Of a stretch of DNA of 21,565 nucleotides, positions 1-7,932 are shown piece after piece. The notes under the pieces were generated by a model. That model did not search any database. It was not told where the DNA came from and worked only from the letters and a program-made list of their open reading frames with translations. Position 1 is the stretch's first letter. The number at the start of each line of letters is the position of its first letter. The position numbers and the translations under genes were made by a program. Source of the stretch: Lutibacter sp. (GTDB taxonomy: Bacteria; Bacteroidota; Bacteroidia; Flavobacteriales; Flavobacteriaceae); assembly GCA_004195315.1 (NCBI GenBank), contig SDWL01000007.1, positions 1-21,565 on the forward strand, read 5' to 3'.

Positions 1-47
1 CCGTATTGAGATATGAATGTAAATTTTAAACAATTAATAATATAATT

Positions 48-1013
48 ATGAAAAGTACCAAATTGAATTTAAACAAACTATTTTTAAATTTATTCCTAGT
101 CTCAACAGCCTTATTTTTTTTACAAGGATGCGAGAGTGATGATAGCATAGATCAAAGAATGGTTGATAAGCAATTAATAGTAGATTATTTAACCGAAAAT
201 GAAATTGAAGCAGAAGAAACTGAAGCCGGTTATTTTTATGCTGCTCTTGAAAGTAACGAAGAAGGAGCCAAAGTAGAAGATGATGATATCGTATCAACAT
301 ATTATACAATGACTCTTTTAGATGGCACTGAAGTGGGTAGTGTTCTAGAAGTATCTGGAACTCCTGTAAAATTCAAAAACACGAATGAAGCACTTATACC
401 TATTGGATTAAAATTTGGTGTTTCAAAAATGAAAGTAGGAGAAACATTTAGATTTTTTATTCCTTCTTCTTTAGCTTTCGGATTTTACTCTTATGAGGAT
501 TTGATTCCTACTAATGCAATAATTATTGTTGATCTTAAAGTTGTAAAAATTGAAAGTGCCGAAGAACAACAAGCAGTTGAAGCTAGTATTATAGATGCTT
601 ATATTCTAGATAATAGTATTGAAAATATTGCACCTACTTCAAAAGGACTTTATTTTAAAAGTATTCTTGAAGGAGAGGGTGATGCTCCAACTAATGGGCA
701 AAATGTAAGCATCCAATATATGTTAAAAGGTTTAGATGGAGAAATTATAGAAAGTTCAAAAGAAGGTGAAGATTTTAATTTTAGACTTGGAGATAATAAA
801 GTTATAAAAGGATTAGAAGAAGCAATTATGTTGATGAAAAAAGGAGGAAAGTCTTCTATTATTATCCCTTCCGATTTAGCTTATGCAGAGGGTTTACAAG
901 TATTACCTGAAACTATTAGAGAAGACCTTGTGGGAAATGGATTGATTGGTAACAAGCCAACTCCATTTTCAATTTTAGTATTTGAAATTGAATTGGTGAA
1001 TATCCATAATTAA
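48..1013 (+). CDS. Two-domain FKBP-type peptidyl-prolyl isomerase lipoprotein
   Basis: The 321-residue protein begins with a lipoprotein signal peptide: a hydrophobic run at about residues 10-25, then a lipobox ending LQGC with the lipidated Cys at 28. The acidic stretch SDDSID follows, which resembles the surface-export signal of Bacteroidota lipoproteins. Two FKBP-like domains follow, at about 78-168 and 216-320. The second keeps the family pattern best (IKGLEEAIMLMKKGGK, then IIIPSDLAYAEG). The first has a recognisable core (GLKFGVSKMKVGE, FFIPSSLAFG) but lacks the usual FD-S motif of the proline-binding pocket. In the second the Asp of that motif is Glu (EIIESS). Known role of the family: cis-trans isomerisation of prolyl bonds and periplasmic chaperone work; related lipoproteins such as GldI belong to the gliding machinery. 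Inference: a surface or periplasmic folding factor, possibly with weak catalysis. The start is the ATG giving the full signal peptide. The family call is firm; substrate and activity are unknown. Confidence 0.85.
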   Translation: MKSTKLNLNKLFLNLFLVSTALFFLQGCESDDSIDQRMVDKQLIVDYLTENEIEAEETEAGYFYAALESNEEGAKVEDDDIVSTYYTMTLLDGTEVGSVLEVSGTPVKFKNTNEALIPIGLKFGVSKMKVGETFRFFIPSSLAFGFYSYEDLIPTNAIIIVDLKVVKIESAEEQQAVEASIIDAYILDNSIENIAPTSKGLYFKSILEGEGDAPTNGQNVSIQYMLKGLDGEIIESSKEGEDFNFRLGDNKVIKGLEEAIMLMKKGGKSSIIIPSDLAYAEGLQVLPETIREDLVGNGLIGNKPTPFSILVFEIELVNIHN

Positions 1014-1109
1014 TAAATATTTATACTCCTTAAGAAGGATATCACTCTTATGTATAATAAATTTAATTTTTATCAATTTACTGAAACATTTTAATAGCTC
1101 AGTTCGTGC

Positions 1110-1141
1110 TTGGTTAAAACAGGGTGAAAATTATATATTTG
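1110..1141 (+). promoter_or_regulatory. Bacteroidota-type promoter for the sigma-factor operon
   Basis: A perfect TAnnTTTG -7 element (TATATTTG, 1134-1141) lies 21 bases after a TTG at 1110-1112, matching the TTG / TAnnTTTG layout of housekeeping promoters in this phylum. Transcription would start near 1148, leaving a leader of about 100 bases before the sigma gene. Predicted from sequence only. Confidence 0.55.
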
Positions 1142-1168
1142 CATAGGTTTTATAAATATGAAGAACAG

Positions 1169-1205
1169 ATAATTCATGAGATTAAAAATTAATCTCATGA
1201 ATTAT
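1169..1205. repeat. Perfect 17-bp inverted repeat in the sigma-operon leader
   Basis: Bases 1169-1185 are exactly complementary to 1189-1205, with a 3-base AAA loop. The arms contain the core AATTCATGAGATT. The repeat lies downstream of the predicted promoter and 43 bases before the sigma-factor start, so it would form a strong hairpin in the 5' untranslated RNA. No run of T follows it, so it does not look like a standard intrinsic terminator. It could be an operator for a dimeric regulator, an mRNA structure affecting translation or stability, or a Rho-type or weak terminator of the upstream gene. Confidence 0.7.
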
Positions 1206-1248
1206 TTGATTAAACCCATAAGAACAAAGGTTCGCAATACTATCTAAG

Positions 1249-1824
1249 TTGGAAGATAATTTTTACAAAGATTCGATTGAAAATAAGCTGATTGAAGGTG
1301 TTAAAGAGAGGAAGGTCGGTTTTCAGCAATTGCTATACAAACACTTTTACGGATACGCTTTTAATATTGCTAGGCTAAAAACATATTCTAGAGAAGAAGC
1401 GGTGGATATTATGAATGATAGTTTTATAAAGGTTTTTGTAACGATTGATAATTTTAATCCAGATCAATCATTTAAGGCATGGATAAGAAAAATCATCATC
1501 AATACAGCCATAGATAGTTATCGGATGAATAAGAAGCATTATTATCATTTAGATATTGTGGATTTAAATCTTCCAGAGGTAAATGAAAATGTAATTGATA
1601 AATTAAATGCCGAAGATATTTTAGAGATGCTAGATAGTTTACCGAAAATGCACAGAATGGTGTTTAACTTATACGAAATTCAGGGGTTTAGTCATAAGGA
1701 AATAGCCAAGGAACTCGATATTAAAATTAGTTCATCTAGAACATTTTTAACCAGAGCAAAACATAAATTGAGAATATTATTAAGTAAAACACATAAATGT
1801 TCAAATGAAAGAAGAGCTCGATAA
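1249..1824 (+). CDS. ECF-type RNA polymerase sigma factor
   Basis: The 191-residue protein has the two-domain plan of sigma-70 family extracytoplasmic-function factors. Region 2 spans about residues 25-93 (FQQLLYKHFYGYAFNIA, then EEAVDIMNDSFIKVF and AWIRKIIINTAIDSYR). Region 4 spans about 122-176 (LPKMHRMVFNLYEIQGFSHK, then a helix-turn-helix EIAKELDIKISSSRTFLTRA). It would direct RNA polymerase to a dedicated promoter set. The only upstream in-frame start is a TTG at 1249: a TAA at 1219-1221 closes the frame and no ATG occurs until inside region 2. Translation may therefore be weak or controlled. The 3' end overlaps the next gene by 20 bases, which suggests translational coupling with a membrane partner that may act as its anti-sigma factor. 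The sigma assignment is strong; the regulon cannot be read from this window. Confidence 0.9.
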   Translation: MEDNFYKDSIENKLIEGVKERKVGFQQLLYKHFYGYAFNIARLKTYSREEAVDIMNDSFIKVFVTIDNFNPDQSFKAWIRKIIINTAIDSYRMNKKHYYHLDIVDLNLPEVNENVIDKLNAEDILEMLDSLPKMHRMVFNLYEIQGFSHKEIAKELDIKISSSRTFLTRAKHKLRILLSKTHKCSNERRAR

Positions 1825-3250
1825 TAAGTTTAGTGAGAGAATCAAAGAGGTCTTTGATAACAAAGAGGAAGCATATAATTCGGCAGATTGGGAGAAGCTA
1901 TTAGCAAAAAAACCATCTAATGATGAACGTCATTTTGTTCAAAACTATAGTAAATACGTAGCTGTAATAGTTCTTTTTGTATTCTTAGGAGGAATAGGAA
2001 GTTTTGTGTTTTTTGAAAACTCTCAAAACTTAACAGTACAAATTAACAAACCAACTTTAATTAATAAAAAAAAGGGTGTAATTAAACATGATTCAATAGG
2101 TAAAACTAGCGATAAGCAAGTTAATATTACATTGGAAAGTAAAAAAAGAATTACCCCCATCAATAGTAAAAAGAACAATTTAAAACAAGCTACGAAGACC
2201 CTTGTTGAGTTAGTACAAAAAAAAGAATACGCCACCAACACCAACGTGTATAAGAAAGAAAAAGAGGGCATAAAACATGTTAAAGAGGTTTTGGTTTTCA
2301 ATGAGAATAATAAATACAACCTAGATAATTTATATTTTGTGGATCATCTTTTATTTTCAAATCCAAAATATGATCACTACGATTTAACTATTGATTACCC
2401 TAAAATTTCAACTTTAAACTCAGAATTAGAAAAAACAACTAAGTCCAAAAAAATTGATGATATTTCGAACGATGCAATTGATGTTCAAAATCAAGAAGAA
2501 TTATTGGCTAGTACTAGCACATTTCCTCTTGACTTACAATTACAAGATGATAATTCGATTACTGGATTACAACACGAGAAAACAAATAAGAGTAAAAAAA
2601 TCACTGTTGGGTTAGCAGTGAGTTCTATAGTTAATTATGATCAGGGAAATCAAAATTCTAATGTGAGCCTTGGAGGTGGCATTTTATTGGATATTCCAAT
2701 TTATAAAAATTTCGACATCAATACAGGGTTATTAGTAAGTAATCAAAAATTAAATTTACAAGAGAATTCCTTGGTTGTATTAGCAAGTGGTTCTCAACTA
2801 AAGTCAAAAAGAGCAGTTTTAACTGGGCTGGATATTCCTATTAATTTAAAGTATAATTTTTCAATGAGTAATAGCGATATGTTTATAGCTGTTGGTTTAT
2901 CCTCTGTAAGCTACCTTAAAGAAGATATTGAGTCTACATTTCAACAGAGTAGTACTATATATTCAGAATCTATCAATGAATTTGGAGCCTTAGTTAGGAC
3001 ATCTGATATTGTAAATACTTTTAGAACAGATAAAGAATCGAGAGGTTCTTTGACCAATTTTAACTTTGGAAATATTCTAAATTTCTCTTTTGGTGTAGAA
3101 TTACCTTTTAAAAATGGTGGTCAATCTATAATTTTAGAACCGTTTTTTAAATATGCATTAAAGTCAATAAGTTCTGAAAATATCGATTTATCATCTGTAG
3201 GGTTAAATCTTAAATTAAATTTAAAAACTAGAAGTTTCTCGAAAAGATAA
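1805..3250 (+). CDS. Single-span membrane protein with C-terminal outer-membrane-type beta-barrel domain; possible anti-sigma partner
   Basis: The 481-residue protein has three parts. Residues 1-49 are charged and helical (ERIKEVFDNKEEAYNSADWE), resembling the cytoplasmic start of proteins encoded beside ECF sigma genes in Bacteroidota. A single membrane span covers about 50-70 (YVAVIVLFVFLGGIGSFVFF). A long Lys/Asn/Ser-rich, probably extended region runs from 71 to about 264. From about 266 to 475 there are alternating amphipathic strands with motifs typical of small outer-membrane barrels (GGGILLDIPIYKNFDINTG, GLDIPINLKYNF, LEPFFKYALKS). The ATG lies inside the sigma gene (20-base overlap), so the pair is almost certainly co-expressed. 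Inference: the N-terminus binds the sigma factor and the periplasmic part senses envelope state. Whether the C-terminal domain inserts into the outer membrane is unknown. No signal-peptidase site is evident, so it may stay anchored in the inner membrane. Confidence 0.65.
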   Translation: MKEELDNKFSERIKEVFDNKEEAYNSADWEKLLAKKPSNDERHFVQNYSKYVAVIVLFVFLGGIGSFVFFENSQNLTVQINKPTLINKKKGVIKHDSIGKTSDKQVNITLESKKRITPINSKKNNLKQATKTLVELVQKKEYATNTNVYKKEKEGIKHVKEVLVFNENNKYNLDNLYFVDHLLFSNPKYDHYDLTIDYPKISTLNSELEKTTKSKKIDDISNDAIDVQNQEELLASTSTFPLDLQLQDDNSITGLQHEKTNKSKKITVGLAVSSIVNYDQGNQNSNVSLGGGILLDIPIYKNFDINTGLLVSNQKLNLQENSLVVLASGSQLKSKRAVLTGLDIPINLKYNFSMSNSDMFIAVGLSSVSYLKEDIESTFQQSSTIYSESINEFGALVRTSDIVNTFRTDKESRGSLTNFNFGNILNFSFGVELPFKNGGQSIILEPFFKYALKSISSENIDLSSVGLNLKLNLKTRSFSKR

Positions 3251-3572
3251 AGGAAAATTTCTAGTGTTTTATTTTCTTGAATAGGCTTCTTTACCGGTTC
3301 CTAGACATAAAATATTGTCATAATTAGGATCCTCTTTTACAACCTTTATTAGTGAGTTTAACAAATTATATAAAGGTTAATGCGGGTATTACCATCTTCT
3401 ATATTTACAAAATATAAGGATTAAAAATCGTCATTTCTATAACTCTTCAATGTCATATATACGCGTTTTTTTGATTTTTGTTAACTATTCGAAAGGATTC
3501 GAGACTAAATGTCAATAGTAGGTCAGCCTCAGAAGAGGACGTTGATTATTGCCTATTTGAATTTTGTGATTT
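3251..3572. other. Gene-poor stretch between two convergent units, with a possible short decayed coding remnant
   Basis: No complete gene is visible in these 322 bases, which separate the 3' ends of the plus-strand sigma operon and the minus-strand nine-gene block. On the minus strand, 3269-3376 is open for about 35 codons between two stops and encodes a protein-like sequence ending VVKEDPNYDNILCLGTGKEA, but it has no start codon. It could be the tail of a lost gene or chance. A short, more GC-rich patch at about 3520-3545 has a 4-bp stem (CCTC/GAGG) without a T-tract. No convincing terminator was found for either flanking unit. Confidence 0.35.
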
Positions 3573-4547
3573 TTAATCTATTTTTAATGTTTTTAAAACG
3601 GCTTCCAATTCGAACATGTAATCACGTTTGTTAACCGAAGGCGCGTATGTTAAACCTTCAACTACAATTAACCTGTTGTTTTTTTTATCAACAACTGTAT
3701 AACTTAAAAAAGGACCGGCCATATATACATTTTTCACCTCCCATTTCCCTCTAGCTTCAAATGCTTTTTTCCCATCCAACTCTACCTCAAAAATATGTGG
3801 AGTATACGCTTCTTCTGTCATCATATAAGAATCTTCTATTTGACCAGGAATGTTCTTTTTACCAAACTCATCTCTATTTAAAACAATGTTATTTCCATTT
3901 TCATCATCTTCTGATGTAATTGGAAGCGTATAACACATTAACTCCATACTGTTTCCACCAGATAAATGGTAACGGTACCAAACAAAGTTGCCATTATCTT
4001 CCACTTTATTGTAATTTCGTGGAATTTTTAACGAAAATCCTTGCTGCTTAAAAGTCTCAATAGTTGAAGGTTTCCAGTATTTATTAAGTATTTTTTTTCT
4101 TATTGCTCTTAAATCTGAATTTTTAAATTCTGAAACAATTTTTGAACTATTTTTTTGAATCTCATTTATCAAATCATCTTTACTTTTACCTGTAATAGTA
4201 ATTATTTTTTGAGGTGCCGCGTAAACATCTGTACCTATAGTAAAGGAATTTTTATCACTAATTCCAACCTTCAATATACTTCTGCTTGCCTTAAACATGC
4301 TTCCAAAACTTTCTAAAGGCACTTGAGAAACTTCAAATTGAGATTCGGGTTGAGGTAATCCTAAAACAGGCTCAGCTATAAATTTTCGTAATTCATCACC
4401 TATTTCCCCTTGCCATTCGCTATTTTTCATTACAATAAGCAAGTTGTTGATTCTCCCGTTTGCATCCATCAATACTCTTTGATTTTTTCCTGATTCACAA
4501 GAAATTAAAAAAGAAACTATTACTAAAAGGATTCCTAATTTTTTCAT
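3573..4547 (-). CDS. DUF4837 family lipoprotein
   Basis: The 324-residue protein starts with a short signal peptide and a lipobox (FLISC, lipidated Cys at 17). The mature part opens with a pattern I recognise as the Bacteroidota-specific DUF4837 family: a GRINNLLIVM segment, then EWQGEIGDELRKFIAEPVLG and GLPQPESQFEVSQVP. Later conserved-looking parts include a Trp/Tyr-rich stretch (GNFVWYRYHLSGGNSMEL) and RGKWEVKNVYMAGPFLSYTV. No catalytic motif is apparent and the function is not established. It is the last gene of the minus-strand block, 47 bases after the lytic transglycosylase gene, with an OmpA-type lipoprotein one gene further upstream. That context suggests, but does not prove, a role in peptidoglycan or outer-membrane maintenance. 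Family call confident; function unknown. Confidence 0.85.
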   Translation of the reverse strand: MKKLGILLVIVSFLISCESGKNQRVLMDANGRINNLLIVMKNSEWQGEIGDELRKFIAEPVLGLPQPESQFEVSQVPLESFGSMFKASRSILKVGISDKNSFTIGTDVYAAPQKIITITGKSKDDLINEIQKNSSKIVSEFKNSDLRAIRKKILNKYWKPSTIETFKQQGFSLKIPRNYNKVEDNGNFVWYRYHLSGGNSMELMCYTLPITSEDDENGNNIVLNRDEFGKKNIPGQIEDSYMMTEEAYTPHIFEVELDGKKAFEARGKWEVKNVYMAGPFLSYTVVDKKNNRLIVVEGLTYAPSVNKRDYMFELEAVLKTLKID

Positions 4548-4594
4548 CTGTTGATTTTTATTCTTTTTAAATGGTCAGCTACAATCACTAATAA

Positions 4595-6160
4595 TTATTT
4601 ATTAAATATTTTTAATTTGATTCCTGGTTGTAAACTTTTAACACTCCAAATATTATTCCACTCTTTAATATTTTGAACAGAAACACTTGCGAATTTTTGA
4701 GCAATTAACCATAAGGAGTCGCCAGATTTTACTGTGTACGTATTAAATTCACCTTTTGGTATTGCTGTTTTTGAAGTTTTTTTTGTTTGTTTTGAAGAAT
4801 TTGAAGTAGTTACGACATTCAATTTTCTTGGATAAATTGTTAAGCGTTGCCCAATACGTAAACGTGTACTTCGCATATTGTTCCACTGTTTAATTTTCGA
4901 AACTGAAACACCATAATTATCTGCTATTTTTCCTAAATAATCACCATTTTTAACTTTATATGTTATGCGATTGTTCATTTCAATAAACTCAGGTAAAGGC
5001 TTCTCTCTTTTTGCATCTTCAACACTTGCATACGCGTAAATTTGCTGCTCATTGCTAATAAAATTTCCAATGTCTTTTATAGGTAAAGCAAGCGTGTAAT
5101 TTTTCCCTTTTATATATGGAATAATGTCTAATTTATATTGTGGATTTAAAAATTGAAGAACCTCAATATCAACATTTAAAGTCTCATAAATTTGTTCAAA
5201 AGTTAATTGTCGTTGTACTTGAACTGTATCTGTTTCAAAATAAGTGATGGCACTTTCTTTTGCTTTTATATTGTGCTCATTAGCATATTCAAAAATGTAC
5301 AATGTTGCATAAAAAGCAGGCACATATCCGGCGGTTTCTCTAGGTAAATTATGGCGAATGTTCCAATAATTTTTACTTCCTCCTGAGCGTCTTATTGCTT
5401 TATTTACATTTCCTGGTCCAGAATTATAAGCAGCCAATGCTAAATCCCAATCTCCAAATATTTTATATAAACTCGATAAATATTTACAAGCTGCTTCTGT
5501 AGCTCTGTATGGATCTGAACGTTCGTCAACATAGGAGCTTACATTTAAATCAAATTGTTTTCCTGTTTGATACATAAACTGCCATAAGCCTGTTGCTCCT
5601 ACGCGTGAACGTGCTCTTGGTTTTAAAGCAGATTCTACAATTGCCAAATATTTCATTTCCAATGGAATATCGTATTTATCTAATTGCTCCTCAAACATTG
5701 GAAAATAGTAACGAGCTTTTTCCATTAAACCTGAAAATGAAGATTTCCTTCGGCTTAAATAATTTTTAATTATTTGTTCTAACTGCCTATTGTATTCAAT
5801 ATTAAATGGTGTTTTACTGTTTAAAACCTTTAATCTTTCTTTTAACAAATCGGTTGGTAATTCTTCTAAATCTATAGTTAAAATCTCATCATCTCTTAAC
5901 ACATATTGAATAGTGTCGTATAATGGTGAATTTATTAATTCATTCATCCATAAGCTATCAATTAAGGTAGCTTCTTTATGAATTTTTAAGGTTAGTGAGT
6001 CTGATTTTTTAAAAAATAAGGTGTCTTTATCTGAAAACATTTCTTTGGTGTCTTCAATTTTTTTAAGGTTTAAAGAGTCTAATTCAGTTTGAGAAAAACC
6101 GAAATTAACAACTAATAAAAATGCTATATAAATTACTTTATTCATTAAAATTTTATTCAT
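4595..6160 (-). CDS. mltD: Membrane-bound lytic murein transglycosylase D with two LysM domains
   Basis: The 521-residue protein cleaves the glycan strands of peptidoglycan, producing 1,6-anhydro ends. It has a signal peptide ending near GFSQ, an N-terminal linker, then an SLT-type catalytic domain at about 155-290. That domain carries the catalytic Glu176 in VESALKPRARS, the GATGLWQFM segment at 188-196 and AAYNSGPGNVNKAI at 243-256. Two LysM glycan-binding repeats follow at about 399-443 (YKVKNGDYLGKIADNYGVS) and 474-518 (YTVKSGDSLWLIAQKF), separated by a Ser/Thr/Lys-rich linker. The frame allows a start at 6160, overlapping the upstream OmpA-type gene by 8 bases. An in-frame ATG at 6145 gives a more typical signal peptide (MNKVIYIAFLLVVNFGFSQ) and a 7-base gap, so it may be the true start. 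The signal lacks a lipobox, unlike E. coli MltD, so the protein is probably periplasmic rather than lipidated. Confidence 0.93.
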   Translation of the reverse strand: MNKILMNKVIYIAFLLVVNFGFSQTELDSLNLKKIEDTKEMFSDKDTLFFKKSDSLTLKIHKEATLIDSLWMNELINSPLYDTIQYVLRDDEILTIDLEELPTDLLKERLKVLNSKTPFNIEYNRQLEQIIKNYLSRRKSSFSGLMEKARYYFPMFEEQLDKYDIPLEMKYLAIVESALKPRARSRVGATGLWQFMYQTGKQFDLNVSSYVDERSDPYRATEAACKYLSSLYKIFGDWDLALAAYNSGPGNVNKAIRRSGGSKNYWNIRHNLPRETAGYVPAFYATLYIFEYANEHNIKAKESAITYFETDTVQVQRQLTFEQIYETLNVDIEVLQFLNPQYKLDIIPYIKGKNYTLALPIKDIGNFISNEQQIYAYASVEDAKREKPLPEFIEMNNRITYKVKNGDYLGKIADNYGVSVSKIKQWNNMRSTRLRIGQRLTIYPRKLNVVTTSNSSKQTKKTSKTAIPKGEFNTYTVKSGDSLWLIAQKFASVSVQNIKEWNNIWSVKSLQPGIKLKIFNK

Positions 6161-7103
6161 TTAAAAGTTTTGAAATTTCATCAAAATTAGGAGCTAAAAT
6201 AATTTCAATTCTTCTGTTTTTTGCTTTCCCAGCTTTTGTTTCATTTGTGTCAACAGGTATAAATTCACTTCTTCCTGCGGCAGTTATTTGAGTTGGGTTT
6301 ACTCCTTTCGCTTTTAAAATTCTAACAATGGCTGTTGCTCTTTTTACAGATAAATCCCAATTATCTAATAAAACTACACTTGAATAAGGGTCGTTATCTG
6401 TGTGGCCTTCAATCAAAACATTTATATCCTTATTTTTAGATAAAACACTTGCTAATTGTTCTACTGCTTTTTTACCTTCAACACCAACAGCCCAACTTCC
6501 AGAGTCAAACAATAATTTATTTTCCATGGAAACATAAATCTTGCCGTTTTTATGAACCACTGTCAATCCTTTACCTTCAAAATTATGTAATGCGTTTGAA
6601 ATAGCATTTTTTAATTGTTGCATTTGAGCTTCTTTCGCATCAATTAAACTTTGAAGTTCATTTATTTGTAAAGAACGTTTACTTAATTCTTTCTGAAGGT
6701 TTTCTAATCGTGTACTTTCAGCTGTAAGATTTTTTTCTTTTTCTTCAAGTTGAGCTAACAAATCTTGATTTTTCTTAGCTTGTTCTGCTAATTTTTTTGA
6801 ACTCTGTGCTGAAAGTAACGTGTACGATTCATCTAAATTTTTAAATTTATGTTGAAGTGCTTCAAACTCGCTATCCAAAATTTCTTTTTGATTTGATAAA
6901 TTTGCATATTCATTTTTAAGTTTTTCTAAATCAACTTCCAATCCTTTTTTTGAAGCTAATAAATCATCTTTTTCTTTAATTAAAGCTGAATTTGACGATC
7001 GTAAATTAGTATACTTATCATCTAATTCCTGATACAATTTTTTTGAAACACACGAATTTAATGTGAACATAATAACAAATACAACTATTATTTTTTTAAA
7101 CAT
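6153..7103 (-). CDS. OmpA-type peptidoglycan-binding lipoprotein with long coiled coil
   Basis: The 316-residue protein has a lipobox (TLNSC, lipidated Cys at 18). A long heptad-like coiled coil, rich in Leu, Lys and Glu, follows at about 22-170. The C-terminal OmpA/MotB domain covers about 185-305. It contains the peptidoglycan-binding signature: IEGHTDNDPY with Asp236, and NWDLSVKRATAIVRIL with Arg255, the residues that hold diaminopimelate in this family, followed by the closing NRRIEII. Inference: the coiled coil is a spacer that tethers the outer membrane to the cell wall, in the manner of Pal or OmpA proteins. The gene runs directly into mltD and is 20 bases downstream of the exonuclease gene. 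A tether next to a peptidoglycan lyase fits joint envelope remodelling. Exact role unassigned. Confidence 0.9.
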   Translation of the reverse strand: MFKKIIVVFVIMFTLNSCVSKKLYQELDDKYTNLRSSNSALIKEKDDLLASKKGLEVDLEKLKNEYANLSNQKEILDSEFEALQHKFKNLDESYTLLSAQSSKKLAEQAKKNQDLLAQLEEKEKNLTAESTRLENLQKELSKRSLQINELQSLIDAKEAQMQQLKNAISNALHNFEGKGLTVVHKNGKIYVSMENKLLFDSGSWAVGVEGKKAVEQLASVLSKNKDINVLIEGHTDNDPYSSVVLLDNWDLSVKRATAIVRILKAKGVNPTQITAAGRSEFIPVDTNETKAGKAKNRRIEIILAPNFDEISKLLNE

Positions 7104-7123
7104 CTTGAGGTTTTATTTTTTAA

Positions 7124-7885
7124 TTAATCAATTTCAACAACTATTGGGCAATGGTCAGAATGTTTAGCTTCTGGTAAAATATAGGCTCTTTTAATTCTAT
7201 CTTTCATTGGTTCACTTACCATATTGTAATCTATTCGCCAACCTTTGTTATTATTTCTGGCATTTGCTCTATAACTCCACCAAGAATATTGATGTGGATC
7301 TTTGTTTAAATGTCTGAAAGAATCTACAAATCCGCTATTAATAAAACCTCCTAACCATTCACGCTCTACAGGTAAAAATCCTGAAGTATTTTTGTTTTGT
7401 TTTGGATTGTGAATATCAATTTCAGTATGGCAAATATTATAATCGCCACAAATAATGATATTTGGAATTTCTTTTTTTAAATTATTCACATATTTCTGAA
7501 ATTGAGCCATATATGTTAACTTAAATTCTAAACGAGCATCATTTGTTCCGGAAGGTAAATACAAACTCATCACGGAAAAATCGTCAAAATCTACGCGCAA
7601 ATTTCTGCCTTCAAAATCCATTGTTTCAATACCTGTTCCGTATTCAATATGTTTAGGTTCTGTTTTTGATAAAATAGCGACACTACTATACCCTTTTTTT
7701 TGAGCTGAAAACCAATAATGAAAGGGATAACCAGCTTCTTCAAATAAACTTAAATCTAGTTGTTCTTTGTGTGCTTTTGTTTCTTGAATACAAACTACAT
7801 CAGGGTTTGCAGCTTGTAACCAAGCTATAAAACCTTTATTTAAAGCAGCTCTAATTCCGTTTACGTTGTATGATATAATTTTCAT
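7124..7885 (-). CDS. xth: Exodeoxyribonuclease III (AP endonuclease)
   Basis: The 253-residue protein matches the ExoIII/AP endonuclease family in length and motifs. It repairs abasic sites in base excision repair and removes 3'-blocking groups using a divalent metal. Visible motifs are SYNVNGIRAA with Asn7, VCIQETKA with the metal-binding Glu35, SLYLPSGT with Tyr109, ICGDYN with Asp148 and Asn150, WRIDYN with Asp219, and KHSDHCPI with the catalytic Asp244-His245 pair. All key residues are present, so the enzyme should be active. It is cytoplasmic and has no signal peptide. It sits in an otherwise envelope-related block, 47 bases after CoA-transferase subunit B. Nothing suggests functional linkage to its neighbours. 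A bacterial ExoA/Xth label fits equally well. Confidence 0.95.
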   Translation of the reverse strand: MKIISYNVNGIRAALNKGFIAWLQAANPDVVCIQETKAHKEQLDLSLFEEAGYPFHYWFSAQKKGYSSVAILSKTEPKHIEYGTGIETMDFEGRNLRVDFDDFSVMSLYLPSGTNDARLEFKLTYMAQFQKYVNNLKKEIPNIIICGDYNICHTEIDIHNPKQNKNTSGFLPVEREWLGGFINSGFVDSFRHLNKDPHQYSWWSYRANARNNNKGWRIDYNMVSEPMKDRIKRAYILPEAKHSDHCPIVVEID

Positions 7886-7932
7886 AAAGTTTTAATTTTT
7901 CTAAAAAAGGAAGTACGGTTGTTTGCTTGCTT

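Noticed and set aside
1093..1116. A tRNA D-arm-like string (TAGCTCAGTT...)
   Set aside because: The matching D-stem, anticodon arm, T-arm and acceptor pairing are absent; it overlaps the predicted promoter and is probably chance.
3269..3376. Patatin-like phospholipase fragment suggested by an LGTG motif
   Set aside because: The motif is too short and common to assign a family, and the catalytic serine and Asp regions are missing.
3509..3640. Short plus-strand reading frame starting at an ATG in the intergenic gap
   Set aside because: It is about 40 codons, runs antisense into the DUF4837 gene and has no recognisable motif or ribosome-site context.
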